A stretch of 64,000 nt of DNA from Marinicella algicola (GTDB lineage Bacteria; Pseudomonadota; Gammaproteobacteria; Xanthomonadales; Marinicellaceae), in assembly GCF_028401385.1 (NCBI RefSeq), contig NZ_JAQOMR010000001.1:1242501-1306500 (forward strand), read 5' to 3'. The stretch's first letter is position 1; each line of letters opens with the position of its first letter. Of the stretch, positions 39,872 through 51,729 are shown one piece after another. The notes beneath the pieces were generated by a model. That model made no database searches. It had not been told where the DNA came from and saw only the letters and a program-made list of their open reading frames with translations. The position numbers and the translations under genes are program-made.

Positions 39872-40449
39872 ATGGCCGAGAGGTCACAGTCAGAAAGATA
39901 CGCGGCCGGAGAAGAGGCGAGCACGGAAACGGGGAGCTGATCGAGGTTACCGGTTTCGTGAAGTGGTTTGATGTCGGCAAGGGCTTTGGCTTTGTCGTGC
40001 CGGATAACGGCATGGAGGATATTCTCCTGCACATCACCTGCCTGAGGCGTGACGGCTATCAGACCATCCTGGAAGGCACGCGCGTTGTCGCCCTTGCGCA
40101 GATGCGGGATCGTGGCCTGCAGGTTTTCCGCATTCTCTCCATGGACCAGTCGACGGCGGTGCATCCATCGCAATTGCCCCCGGTAAAGACGCATGTTCAG
40201 GTCGAGCCTTCGAGCGGGCTTGAGCGGGTTCTGGTCAAATGGTTCAACCGCGAGAAGGGCTTTGGTTTTCTGACACGGGGCGAGGGGACCGAGGACATTT
40301 TCGTGCATATGGAAACGCTCAGACGCTACGGCATTACCGAGTTGGTGCCCGGGCAGAGCGTGCTTGTGCGCTTTGGCCAGGGCCCTAAGGGGCTGATGGC
40401 GGCTGAGGTTCATCCCGATCAGCCGTCACCCCAGCGACACACGCATTAA
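39872..40449 (+). CDS. Cold-shock-domain protein with two domains (frame interrupted)
   Basis: Two tandem cold-shock domains that bind single-stranded nucleic acid. Domain 1 has KWFDVGKGFGFVVPDNGMEDIL; domain 2 has KWFNREKGFGFLTRGEGTEDIFVH (RNP1-like KGFGF, RNP2-like DIFVH). The N-terminal part MAERSQSERYAAGE lies in another frame, joined by adding one G in the run at 39931-39934 (ETGELIEVTGFVKW). An AAGGAG site precedes ATG 39872. Total 192 residues. Two-domain Csp proteins are usual in Rhizobiales. DUF192 gene follows. Confidence 0.9.
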
Positions 40450-40623
40450 CGTCGCTCAGGCTGCGCGCGCTAATGTGAGATGCGGACGGCGAAAATCCTT
40501 TTCTGAAACCGATACGAGGCGCTATTAATGTTGTCTCTAAACCTGATGCGAAGCGCGCTGGAGTTCTGGCCGGTTTTGCGTCCTGGGCCGTTTGATGTCA
40601 GAATCCGAAAAGGAAGACAGGTG

Positions 40624-41100
40624 ATGCTGCGAATACGTGAACAGGCGCTGGCTGTCGTCACGGCGTTTTTTCTGTTCTTGTCTGCCGGGGTTGTCGCAGC
40701 CCAGAGCGATGAAATCCGCTTTCCTGTGTCGGAATTGACGCTTCACACCGAAAGCGGCGATTATCCCCTTGTTGTTGAGGTTGCGACAAGCTCTGCGCAG
40801 CGCCAGCACGGGCTGATGTATCGCACCGAGCTTGCCGGGGGACAGGGTATGATCTTCGATTTCGCTGTGCCGCGTCCAGCGTCGATGTGGATGGCGAATA
40901 CGCTGATTCCGTTGGACATGGTGTTCATTCGCGCCGATGGAACAGTTTCAGACATTTATGAGAACGCCCAGCCACTATCAAAAAGAGTCATCAGTTCATC
41001 CGAGGCGGTCAGGTACGTGCTGGAAATCGGCGGCGAGCAGGCCGCACTTTATGGGCTCAAACCGGGTGATAGTGTGAGCGGACCGGCACTCGACGAATAG
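40624..41100 (+). CDS. DUF192 exported protein
   Basis: A 158-residue protein with a signal peptide (ALAVVTAFFLFLSAGVVAAQ) and one DUF192 domain: QRQHGLMYRTELAGGQGMIFDF and WMANTLIPLDMVFI, then LEIGGEQAALYGLKPGD. Envelope-located, function unknown, often next to cold-shock genes in alphaproteobacteria. I start at ATG 40624, which immediately gives the signal peptide; the 32 codons upstream in frame contain no homology. Confidence 0.88.
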   Translation: MLRIREQALAVVTAFFLFLSAGVVAAQSDEIRFPVSELTLHTESGDYPLVVEVATSSAQRQHGLMYRTELAGGQGMIFDFAVPRPASMWMANTLIPLDMVFIRADGTVSDIYENAQPLSKRVISSSEAVRYVLEIGGEQAALYGLKPGDSVSGPALDE

Positions 41101-41168
41101 CACCTTTGCGACAAAATCCTATTTTTCCTGTTGCGGCCGCAGAGCCTTCAGTGTATCCGGGCCGCAGT

Positions 41169-41245
<77 letters not shown>

Positions 41246-41514
41246 TTCATCATTTTGAAATTTCTTTTTATTTTTTCGGGCGTGAAACTACGCGAAGCTT
41301 TCCGTGTGAGTGCATTGTGGGTGCAATCAGGCTCTTGTGGGTGTGTTTCTGCAGCTTCTGGATTATCAAATCCGTCGCGCGCATCGGGCCTTCGAGATAG
41401 TCAGGATCGATTTTTTGGACCAATCGGTCGTTCTGGAGCCTTCTGCGACAATGGACCTGCCGCGGTTTGATGCCGCTCCTTTGATGGCATTTACTGCAAC
41501 AAAGGAGACAGACC

Positions 41515-42466
41515 ATGGGAGAGAAACGGACGGACGAACTCCGCCAGGATGCGGTGCGGATCGCATTGACCAGTGGACTTACGCGTAAGCAGGTGGCTGA
41601 GGACCCTTGTGTTGGAATATCGACGCTGAACACATGGATTACCACCCACCGAGATACGGATGTTGTGTCACAAGACGATTTGGGCCTCGCCCAGGAGAAT
41701 GATCGGCCTCAGTGCGAGATTCGCTTCCTCAAGGAGGAGCGGGACATCCTAAAAAGCAATGCAGTTCTTCGCGCCAAAAGCCTTGAGGTTCAGGTTCATC
41801 GAAAAACACAGGGATGCGTTTTCAGCCGCCCGTCTATGTCAGGTTATGGATGTCAGCTTGCGTGGGTTGCGTGCGTTCCGCAATAGGCCAGCAAGCCGCA
41901 GGCAGCGATCTGACATGGCGACGGTGGCGCAATCAAGGAGTAATTCCGTCTCATCCTTGGCCGCGATGGCAGCCACGGATGACAGAAGAGTTGAAAGAGA
42001 TCGGACTGGATACGGTCACCGTCGTGTTGGCCGTCTGATGCGCCAGAATGGTATATCCTTGGTTAGAACCGGCAAACACAAGGTCACGACTGACAGCAAT
42101 CGCATGAAGCGTGATCTGGCGATCCGGGCCCTAAAGACGGCAATCGCATTGCGTGCTCCCCCAAAGCACTGCGGTCATCACACGGACCGTGGCAGCCAAT
42201 ATTGTGCGCACGACGACCAAAAGATCCTGCATCAGCACGGGTTCAAGGTCTCCATGAGCGGCAAGGGTAATTGTTACGACAATGCAGCTGTGCAGGCGTT
42301 CTTCAAAACCATCAAGGCAGAACTGATCTGGTGGCGGCCATGGGCAACGCGAAGGCAGTTTGAAATGGTAATCTTCGAATACATCAACGGCTTCTACGAT
42401 CCACGGCGACGCCACTCTGCACTGGGCTGGACAAGCCCCGTCGCTTTTGAACGGAAAGTGGCATAA
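41515..42466 (+). pseudogene. Decayed IS3-family transposase genes (orfA-orfB remnant)
   Basis: The first part (from MGEKRTDELRQDAVRIAL) is an IS3 orfA helix-turn-helix with GLTRKQVAED and a coiled coil. The frame then shifts near 41755 to an orfB start (FIEKHRDAFSAARLCQVMDVS). The orfB middle, including the first catalytic Asp region, is missing. It resumes at SNRMKRDLAIRALKTAIALR, with HTDRGSQYCAHD (second Asp) and the GNCYDNAAVQAFFKTIKAEL glutamate motif, ending SPVAFERKVA. An internal deletion makes it inactive. Intact relatives are common in rhizobia. Confidence 0.8.
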
Positions 42467-42474
42467 ACGAGCGA

Positions 42475-42669
42475 TTGGGCCGGTACGAAACCTTGACAGG
42501 TCCAGCCCGACGAAAACTGGCCCTGTGGCGATATAACGACAACCACGTCAGGCCACATTCCACGCTGTGCAATAAAACGCCGATCGAAGTGCGGCGAGAA
42601 ATGAAAGATTGTGATGCGGGCGCCACCCAGACACTTGCCCACGAAAATCAACCAACTACAAATCACTAA
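42475..42669 (+). pseudogene. C-terminal fragment of a second IS3-family orfB
   Basis: About 64 residues containing LALWRYNDNHVRPHSTLCNKTPIEVRREM, the integrase-core end of a different IS3 subgroup (arm RPHSSLGNKTP). No catalytic residues remain. It touches the previous remnant, showing that one element was cut by the other or by a deletion between them. The autotransporter gene begins about 110 bases later. Confidence 0.7.
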
Positions 42670-42778
42670 CCCGCTTCCGGAGTTTTCGAAAAACTGGACA
42701 ACATTCGTCGCCCTTTTTGTCGACAAGTGCGGTCGATCGCGGCTAGGAATAGGTAAGGGACTGCTGACGTGCCTTGGG

Positions 42779-45700
42779 ATGGGCACGGAGCAGATAACTG
42801 CAAGCTGGCTGGATTGGATGGGGCTGATGGACGATAAGAGCGGATCTATGTGTGTCGAAACCACCGGGCGAAGCAAACCGGGAGATCGTCCCGCTTCAAA
42901 GCCGGCCTCCCGGCCCGGGCGCGGCAAGATCAAGCTCGTCGCATCCTCGCTACTGTTTCAGTCGACCGCGCTTGCGGGAACGCTGGCCGGTGTGCCCATG
43001 CCGTTTTACGGGCGCGGACTTTATTCGCGGGCCTATGCAGCGGCAACCTGCGACCCGTCCGAAGTGCACACCGAATCGGCTTCAGGTGTCAAAACAGACA
43101 ATTTTGATGACCGCAAAGAGGCTATCTATTCTCAGACGATCAGCTGCACGATTAGTTCCGGGACTTTGACCACGACGCAGTATGCCTATAGCGGTGCCTA
43201 TATGGCGGTTACCGATCTGTGGACCGGCAATAGCAGCGAAACCTACCGCGGGCAGACCTATTACGTGCACTCCAACTGGGGCTGGGCCGGTTTTAGTGTG
43301 AACGTCACAAACAATGCGACGATTAAGATTACCGATTCTGCTGACACCCATTTGCTGTTTGAGCCGGGAGATGACATTCCCTACAGCAATCTGCGTATTG
43401 GCAAGACCCAGTCTAACGGACTGAATGCCGTGTCGCTCGGCGCGCTTAACTGGAGCCCGCATGACGATAACAAGAAAACCGGCGGGGGCGATGGCGGCAG
43501 TGTTTCGATCATCAGTTCCGGGGATATCTCAAGCTCGGTTGGCGGCGGCATTTTTGCCCTCTCACAAGGAGGGACCAGTCGGGATACTCACGGCGTTAAC
43601 GGTACCGGAGGTCGGGGTGGACCTGTTTCCGTTTATTCAACGGGAACAGTGTCCGGTGCCAGTTTCGGCATTGCTGCGCTGAGCGTTGGCGGCCCGGCAA
43701 CCTATTCGGATTCCGGCAATTATACCAGCGGTGGTTATGGCGGCCCGGTTTCGGTCTACACATCGAAATCCGTTTACGCGACCACCAGCGGACCGTCTAT
43801 TCTTGCTGCTTCATATGGTGGCAACACACCCTATAACACCAACAGCTTCGACGCAGGTCCCGGTGGAAATGGCGGCGGAAACAACCCTATAAATGACCAG
43901 ATTGTATTTTGGGCTGCCAAGGTGCAGATCGGTTCAGTAAAGACACCGATGACCGGCAAAATCACGACACAGTCAGCCGGGGCTGTTTATCTTGGGACCA
44001 ACAAACAGAGCGTACAGCTCACCCGCAAAACCGGTGCGGCGATCATGGCAATCGCAAGGGCCGGTGATGGTCTGCCCAGTGGCGGCAAGAGTGCAATGGT
44101 AGGCGGGTACGCCATGCCAGTTGAGGTGGCTGTCTTCGGTGGGGCATCGACCCTGCTTCAGACAAACGGTGATTACTCTCCCGGCATTCTGGCTGTTAGC
44201 CAGGGTGGCACGTCATACGAAAGCACCAAGGACGATCACGAAGCGTCGGGCGGCCTAGGCGAAAACGTAAATGTTGCGCTGACGGGAGGAGGAAAGATTA
44301 TCACCAGTGGCGGTGAGTCAAGCGGTATCATCGCGCAATCTCTGGGCGGCGGCGGGACAGGGACCTATAAAGATAACATCTTTTACGGAGTAGGCGGCTA
44401 CGCCAAAGATGTCATCGTAGCGAATGATTTTGCGATCACCACGACCGGTGATCACTCCCATGGGATCGTCGCACAGTCGGCCTCCGCTGCCGATGGCGAC
44501 GGGATTTATATCAATAACAGCAATGATGCGCTGACCTGGGGCGACACCAGCGCCAGCGGTTCGACCAGCAGCGATGTGACGGTGATCAATTCGGGTAATA
44601 TCACCGTATATGGCATCGATCTCGCACGGCATTGTCGCCCAGTCCATTGGCGGCGGCGGCGGCCTGTTGCAGTCCACCGCGACGATATCGACCGCGAGTT
44701 CGGGTTACAAGAACGGTTCGCCGATTTCCGATCCGACCGGCGGACAGACGATCGGCGGGCAGAACTACGGCTCCGTTCCTGCCACGGTGACTGTCATCAA
44801 CAAGGGCAATATTTCGACCTATGGCGGCTATGCCGGCGCCAAGACTGCCGCCAGCAGTTCCGACGCAACGGAGCTTGGCGGCGGTATCGCCATTCTGGCG
44901 CAGTCGATCGGCGGCGGTGGCGGCACCAATAGTGGCGTGGGCGCGACGGGCGCGATCGGCGCAGGGAAAAGCGCCAGTTCGGCGGGCCTGAAGAGCAGCA
45001 GCAGCGAAGACGGCAGCAATGGCGGTGCTGTCAATGTCATCAATTCCGGCAATCTTGCCACGACCGGTTCGGAAGCGCACGGCATCGTTGCACAGTCGAT
45101 CGGTGGCGGCGGTGGTCAGGGACGCAACAAGAAGGGTCTGTTCCACACCGTCGGCGGCAGTGGTGGGGGTGGCGGCTACGGCGGTGTCGTCAAGGTTACC
45201 ACCGAAGCCAACACCGCGATTACACTGAAGGGCGATTATGCGATCGGGATTGTCGGCCAGTCCGTGGGCGGCGGCGGCGGCGTCGGCGGCCAGGCAACCG
45301 CCTGGGGTATCGGGTTTTCAAGCTCCACCGGCGGCAGCGGCGGTCCCGGCGGCGATGGCGGCAATATATACGTGACCCAATCCGGGTCAGGCACCAAGGG
45401 TGCAAGCGACTACAGCGTGGTCTCGACGAAGGGTGATCATGGCACCGGCATTCTGGTGCAGTCGATCGGCGGCGGTGGCGGCGTTGGTGGCAATGGAAAA
45501 TCGACCAGTGTCGGCGCCGGCGTCTCTATTTCCAGCGCGCATGGCGGATCCGGTGAACATGGCGGCGGTGGCGGCGATGCCAAGGTCGATATCAACGGTG
45601 TGGTATCGACGTCCGGAACGGATGCCCAGGGTATTGTCATTCAGTCGATTGGCGCCAGCGGCGGCAGTGGTGGTCAGGCTTCTTCGAAGGCGATCGCTGC

Positions 45701-48700
45701 AGGCGTACCGTTCGATGAAGACGGCAACACGATATCACTTTCCATTTCCATGGCGCATGGCGGCACGGGCGGTGCCGGTGGCGATGGCGGCACGGCAGAG
45801 GCCAATATCTACAAGACATCCAGAATCATAACGACCGGCGACGGCGCGGCCGGGCTTGTCATTCAGTCGATCGGCGGCGGCGGCGGTAATGGTGGCGACG
45901 CGACCGCGAGCTCCGTCTCAAAATCGATTACGTCATGGCTGAACGACGGTGACGATGATGATGACGACGATGCCGATACAGATGAAGACGAAGGTATGAA
46001 TTTCGCCGTTTCGGTGAATTCCTATTTGGGCGGTACCGGTGGCGGTGCCGGGAGCGGCGACAAGGTGAGTGTCAGCCATGTCGGTGCAATCAGCACGACG
46101 GGCAACTATGCAGACGGCATTCTGGCGCATTCGATCGGCGGCGGCGGCGGCAATGCCGGCACCGGTTCCGGCTCGACCAAGGCCGCAAAAGGCATCAAGT
46201 CCGCGGCGTTCAATGTCGGTCTGGGGGCCAGCGGCGGAAAGGGCAATAGCGGCGGCAGCGTCGATGTCCATATGGACGACAGCGCGGCCTCGATCTACAC
46301 CCGCGGGCATGTGTCACGCGGGATTTTCGCCCAGTCGATCGGCGGCGGCGGCGGTTCCTCCTCCGGCGGTGGTGGCATGGGTGATGCCGACTGGGGTCTC
46401 ACCATCGGCCTCGGGGCCAGCGGGGAGGCAGGTGGCGATGGCGGTTCCGTCGTGATCTCGAGCGAAGGCACGATCGTGACCAGGGGCGACTGGTCGGATG
46501 CGATCCTGGCGCAATCGATCGGCGGCGGCGGCGGGGCAGCCGGCTCAGGCAAGAGCTCGCTCTCGATCAAGCAGGACGAGGATGACGACAGCGATGATGA
46601 TGACGACGACGCAGAATCAGCGGATGAGTCCATGTTCGTGTTTGCGTCGTCAGACGACGATGACGACAGCGACGATGACAGCGACAGCGACGACAAGGCT
46701 CTTACATTCGGCGTAACCGTCGGTGGGGCCGGCGGCTATGGTGGCTACGGCGGGAGCGTGACCATCGGCCAGGATAGCTCCGGCACGGTGGTCGGGACCG
46801 GGACGATCCATACCTACGGCACGATGTCTTCAGGCATTGTCGCTCAGTCGATCGGCGCAGGCGGCGGCTCGGTGGCGGTTTCCTCGGGCAGCGATGATTC
46901 CGACGACAGCAGTTCTTCCAGTTCGTCGGACAGCTCCGACAGCAGCAGTTGCGACAGCTCGAGCAGTAGCTCCAGCAGCGACGATTCCAGCTCGGGCGAC
47001 AAGGATAGCTGCATCAATTTGACCCTTGGGTCCGTTGGGGGCGATGGGGGCGATGGCGGCGACGTCTCGGTTTATGCCAGTAACATCTATACCGCCGGCT
47101 TCGCATCGCATGGAGTGGTCGCCCAGTCGATCGGCGGCGGCGGCGGCGGCGGCGTGTCCTCCGGCCTCGCGGTCTCGAAGGTCAAGATCAAACTCGGAGG
47201 CGGCGGAAGCAGCAGCGGCGGAGAGGGCGGTGCGGTGACCGTTACCACGCTGGCCGGCTCCAAGATCGAAACCAAGGGCGAGGCGTCCCACGGCATCGTC
47301 GCCCATTCGATCGGTGGCGGCGGCGGCCTTGGCATGGTGGCGCTCGGCACGGCGAGCAAGGTCAACGACGACACGCTGAAGGACATACTCTCCGTCAAGC
47401 TGGGAACCTCTGGCTACCCGCCTACCTCCCGCGACTCCGTCGATGGTGAGGCGGTCACCATTAGCCACAAAGGCGCTCTCTCCACGGCGGGTGAGCGCGC
47501 GGTCGGCATTGTGGCGCAGTCGATCGGCGGCGGCGGCGGCTTCGTCACGGCATCGGAAGCGGTGCTGAATTCGGTCTCGTTCGAGACGAAACAGGCAAGG
47601 GCCGGCAGTCGCGACGTCACCGTCACCCTGCACGACGGTGCGTCGATCGTGACAAGCGGTGACGGCGGCGTCGGCATTCTGGCCCAGTCGGTCGCCGGCG
47701 GTGGCGGCGTCGCGGCGGATCTGAACGCCAAGTTGAACACTTACTATGTTGACTTCGACAAGGGCACTTACACGTCGAGCGGCTACGGCGGCTACAATCA
47801 CCAGTCGGGGACCGTCACGGTTTCGGTCAATTCCGGCACCTCGATCGCGACTACGGGAAAGTATGCCCACGGCATCATCGCCCAGTCCGTAGCCGGAACA
47901 GGGGCATTTTTGAGAAGAACGGCAAGACCTATGCCGGATCGTTCCACCGCAACAGCTATAACAGCGATGGGATCGTCAGCGTAACCGTCGACGGAACGGT
48001 CAAGGTCAACGCCGACAACGCCTGGGGCATCTGGTCACAGACCCAGGAGAACAAGATAACCGTGACGGTGGGTTCGTCGGGCACGCTCTCGGGTCCAAGC
48101 CCGTCCGACGGCAATGGTGGCGCCGCACACGCGGCTCTGAGCACCGACGGCACGGCGACGTTCGATAACTCCGGTACGGTTGCCGGCAACGTGGTCCGAT
48201 CCATCGCCGGCGAGGAAGACTGGTCGAAGGTCTACGCCTCCAGTAAGTCGGCGGCCGCCGACGGTGCCGTCCGGCTCAGTACCGTGCCGCTCGCCAGCCA
48301 GGCGGTGTTCCTCAACCAGGGCCGCGGCACGTTCGTCACCGGCGCGATCGCCGATGTCGATACCGTGCTGAATGCCGGCACCATGAACATCGGCGGTGAA
48401 TGGAATCTGATCGAGACGATGGTAACGGGCGATCTCGTCGGTATCGGCACAGCGGATGCGGGCAGTGCCTATGATGTCGCAGGCATCGGCCTTTCGACGG
48501 AATTCTCTCCGTTCGGCTATTTCCGTCGCAGCGAACAGAAGGACTGGCGGACCGCGACTTCAAGCAGGGGCGGCCTGATCTCCGGTCTTGATGTCGACAT
48601 GGAACATGGCATTGCCGACAAGCTTTTGGTCCGAGGCGATTTCGCGGGCACCTGGGGCGTCGATGTCAATGCCAACGCATTGCTCCCCAACACCAGAACG

Positions 48701-49969
48701 GAGTTCCTCAAGGTCTCTGGCAGCGACACCTCGGACCTTTCGATCCTGTCATCGCTGGTGTTTGACTTTACCGATGCCAGTACCTCACCCGAAGGCTGGA
48801 CCGGCTTCTCGGTCGCAAGCGCCCATTTCGCCAATAATGGCGTATCGCTCGGTCGCAACGGCAGTCAGGCATCTGCTGCCCTGCAGCAGGCCTGGGACAG
48901 GGTTGAGAACGGTTCGGCAACCGAGGTCAAGTTCGGTGATGACGAGATCTCGCTCGGACAGGTCTTTGGGGCCTTCCATCAATCGACGCCGGAGACCTTC
49001 TCCGACATGCTGATGGAAACGATCTCGCAAACGGCGGCCGCGCCGCTTTCGTCTTCGCCTTCGGCGGCGATCAGCGCGGCCAACAGCGTTCTGTCCTGCC
49101 CGGCTTTCGAGACGTCGGGCGTGATGATGGATGAAGGCTCATGCGTGTGGAGCCGTGCCCTGGGTGGTGAAACGACCCAGGACAGTCAAGGCGACGAGGC
49201 CGGCTATACCCAGTCGAAAGGCGGTCTGCAGATCGGCGGCCAGATGGAGCTGCGGGACGGCTGGTTCCTGGGCTCCGGATTGACCTATGAGAGCAGCTGG
49301 TTCCGCAATGACAACGGCACACAGAAGCTGGATCAGGATTCGTTCGTGGGCGCCGTCGCATTGAAGAAGGAAATCGGTCCGTGGCTGTTCGGCATTGTCG
49401 GCGGCGGCGGTTACAATTGGGGCGATTCCAAGCGCTATATCAACCTCGACACGCTTTCGGCGACGGCAACCGGCAGTCCGGATTCCGCGATGTTCTTCGG
49501 GCGGTTCCGGGCGTCCTATGAAGTCGCGCTCGGTGATGCGTATTACATGCGCCCGCGGGTCGATCTCGACGCCATCAACATGCATCAGTATGGCTATACC
49601 GAAAGCGGCGCAGGTGCGCTCAATCTCATGGTTGACGGCAATTCCGACACCGCTTTCGGCGTGACGCCGGGGATCGAGTTCGGCGCCCGCATCCCGTTCC
49701 TCGAAGACTGGCCTGCGCGGCTATACGGCGATCTTGGCGTGTCCTTCATCTCTGCGGATGAATGGGAGACAACGGCGCGATTTGCCGGCCTGTCGTCGAT
49801 GGAAAGCTTCTCGACCTTTGCCCCGATTGCAGACACAGTCGGGCATGTGACGCTCGGCCTTGATCTCGCCAAGCGGCAGGGCATGGAGCTGAAGCTGCAA
49901 TATGACGGCTCATTCGCCGATGACTATCGCTCCCACACAGGCTCGCTGCGCTTCGGATACAGGTTCTGA
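42779..49969 (+). CDS. Giant autotransporter adhesin-like protein (type Va secretion; two frame interruptions)
   Basis: About 2,396 residues. After a long signal region (KIKLVASSLLFQSTALAG) and a Ser/Thr/Tyr-rich head comes a Gly-rich passenger with some 17 copies of a motif like HGIVAQSIGGGGG, then a linker. The C-terminal domain of about 280 residues has alternating aromatic strands ending LRFGYRF, as expected for a beta-barrel translocator. Three acidic or Ser/Asp-rich blocks sit in the passenger. Frame changes at 44614-44622 (one extra or two missing) and in G4 at 47901-47904 (one missing) cancel. Start uncertain (42779, 42818 or 42848). Confidence 0.83.
44300..47900 (+). repeat. Periodic Gly-rich passenger repeat of the autotransporter
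   Basis: Degenerate unit of roughly 55-80 residues: a Thr-Gly-Asp or Thr-Lys-Gly turn, H/S-G-I-V/L-A-Q-S-I-G-G-G-G-G, then a Gly/Ser/Ala loop. Copies include AHGIVAQSIGGGGG, GTGILVQSIGGGGG, SRGIFAQSIGGGGG, SHGVVAQSIGGGGG and AVGIVAQSIGGGGG. DNA copies share the core ATTGTC-GC-CAGTCGATCGGCGGCGG with many silent differences, so the repeat is old and selected at protein level. Confidence 0.85.
45948..47001 (+). repeat. Asp-rich and Ser/Asp-rich low-complexity blocks in the passenger
   Basis: Block 1 (about 45948-45996) encodes DGDDDDDDDADTDEDE. Block 2 (46573-46698) encodes two Asp/Ser runs flanking ESADESMFVFASS. Block 3 (46885-47010) encodes a Ser/Asp run with two Cys. They interrupt the repeat units and use mixed GAT/GAC codons, so they are not simple one-codon slippage tracts. 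Confidence 0.8.
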
Positions 49970-50125
49970 TCAACCGGATGCACAGCGAGCAATGATAGCG
50001 TCGTGTCGAAAACGTGCCGGCACGACGGCTATCCAACGAGACAAAAAACAATATCGAGACCATTTCATGACAGCAGATACAGACGAAAGCGCGAACCCCG
50101 GGGCTGAGGGGCCAGCCAGGAGCAG

Positions 50126-51245
50126 ATGCCGCGCGCCGATGCACCGGGCGCGCAGGCGTCCCAGCCTCAGGAAATGCAAACGCAGATCAGTTGTTCACGC
50201 GGGTTTCCGCAGTGGCTTGCGATGAACAACTGTTCGCTTGCCTTCACGTCCTATCAGAGCGGCCAGCTGTTTCTGGTCGGTGTTCTGGGCAATGGCTCGC
50301 TATCGCTTCACCAGCGCAATTTTGTTCGCGCCATGGGCCTGATCGGCGACGACCAGCGGCTGTTGCTGGCCGGGCTGGCGCAGATCTGGCGTTTTGAAAA
50401 TGTGCTCGGCCCCAATGAGCGGGCCAATGAACAGTTCGACCGGCTCTATGTGCCGCGCCGCGGCCAGACGGTCTCCGACCTCGATGTCCACGAACTCGGC
50501 ATTGACGCTGCCGGGCGGCTGTTGTTTGTGAATACAAAATACTCCTGTCTGGCAACTGACAGCGTGGTTCATTCCTTCAAGCCGGTCTGGCGGCCGCCCT
50601 ACATCTCGAAACTCGCCCCGGAAGATCGCTGCCACCTGAACGGGCTCGCCATGGAAAACGGCGTGCCGCGCTTCGTCACCTCCGTTTCAACCACGGATAT
50701 CGTTGACGGATGGCGCAATCATCGCCGCGATGGAGGCGTCATTGTCGACGTCCAGACCGATGAGATCATGGCCGAAGGGCTTTCCATGCCGCACTCTCCG
50801 CGCCTTCATCAGGGCGCGTTGTGGTTTCTGGATTCGGGTAATGGCTACCTCACAAGGCTGGACCGTGAGAGCCGGAAACGTGAGCGCGTGGCGTTCCTGC
50901 CGGGCTTTTTGCGCGGCCTTTCCTTCCATGCCGGCCATGCCGCCGTCGGGCTTTCTCGCCCGCCGCGAGGGCGTATTTTCCGGGCTGAACCTGCAGGATG
51001 AGCTTGAACAGCGCAAAGCTGAAGCGTGGTGCGGTGTTCAGATCGTCAACACCAACAATGGCGATATCGTTGAATGGCTGCGGCTGGACGGCGGCATCAA
51101 GGAGCTTTTCGATGTGCGGATCCTGCCCGGTGTGCGCTGCCCGATGGCCCTTCCAACATTCGGTCCCGACCTTGCAAGCTTCATCACCATCGAAGCCCCG
51201 GACCAGCCGCTGTCTGAACGCGGCTGGCATCCTGCGGCCACCTGA
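50126..51245 (+). CDS. TIGR03032-like conserved protein (frame interrupted)
   Basis: About 372 residues. SRGFPQWLAMNNCSLAFTSYQSGQLFLVG and SPRLHQGALWFLDSGNGYL look like the TIGR03032 (DUF4915) family, a predicted beta-propeller of unknown role. The frame changes near 50951-50956 (one extra T or two missing), after which VFSGLNLQDELEQRKAEAWCG and LDGGIKELFDVRILPGVRCPMA continue the match. No signal peptide is seen. It follows the autotransporter by about 155 bases on the same strand; a functional link is inferred only from position. Start could be ATG 50126 or 50174. Confidence 0.65.
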
Positions 51246-51729
51246 ACCGTTTCGCCGGGCCAGCATTGTATGTGTCCGACCGCCGCACATCGGAGTGCCT
51301 GCAATCGGACCCAACCGACCGCCACCCAAATGCTCCGGTCACATTGCTTAATGGCGCGGCAGTTGTACCAGTTGGCCTGTTTCGCACGAGAGCGGCATAG
51401 TCCGTATTGATGGACAGCATCAGGTCTTGATGAGATATGAACCTTCGACCCCGTCGTTGTGGTCTTGATCAACGTAAAACTTCGAGTACCCGAACACGAG
51501 CCAGGCTCAGGAAGGTCGACAAAGATGGGGCCAATTGTTGTCAATCTGCTTTGCAAATAGATAGTGCGAGAAACCGAGGCACACACATAAGTCACGGTAC
51601 CCTGTGATGGCCGCCAGTATCCCCGTGCCGCGAGATTGCAGTGCCGAGGACGGCCTCAATCTGGATTGATGGCTGGTCCAGATTTGTGTTCAATGTACCG
51701 CCTCCATAGATACACCGTCAAATCGTGAG
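51246..51729. other. Non-coding stretch after the TIGR03032-like gene
   Basis: About 480 bases in which I see no convincing gene on either strand, no tRNA and no clear IS end. It may hold the promoter of the hydrolase remnant that starts at 51730. Confidence 0.4.

Noticed and set aside
45948-47001. Asp-rich and Ser-rich tracts as sequencing or slippage artefacts
   Set aside because: Codons are mixed (GAT/GAC, AGC/TCG/AGT/TCC) and the reading frame stays open across all three blocks, so they look like real coding sequence.
44300-47900. CRISPR-like or DNA-level direct repeats in the autotransporter passenger
   Set aside because: Spacing varies and copies differ at silent sites; the periodicity is in the protein, inside one open frame. 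No CRISPR array or cas gene was seen anywhere in the window.
49970-50125. Terminator after the autotransporter
   Set aside because: A CGTCGTG/CACGACG pair with a long loop is present but has no T tract and only seven pairs.
51038-51595. Minus-strand ORF covering the gap after the TIGR03032-like gene
   Set aside because: It overlaps the end of that gene antisense, is Cys/Arg/Ser-rich without domain features and has no ribosome binding site.
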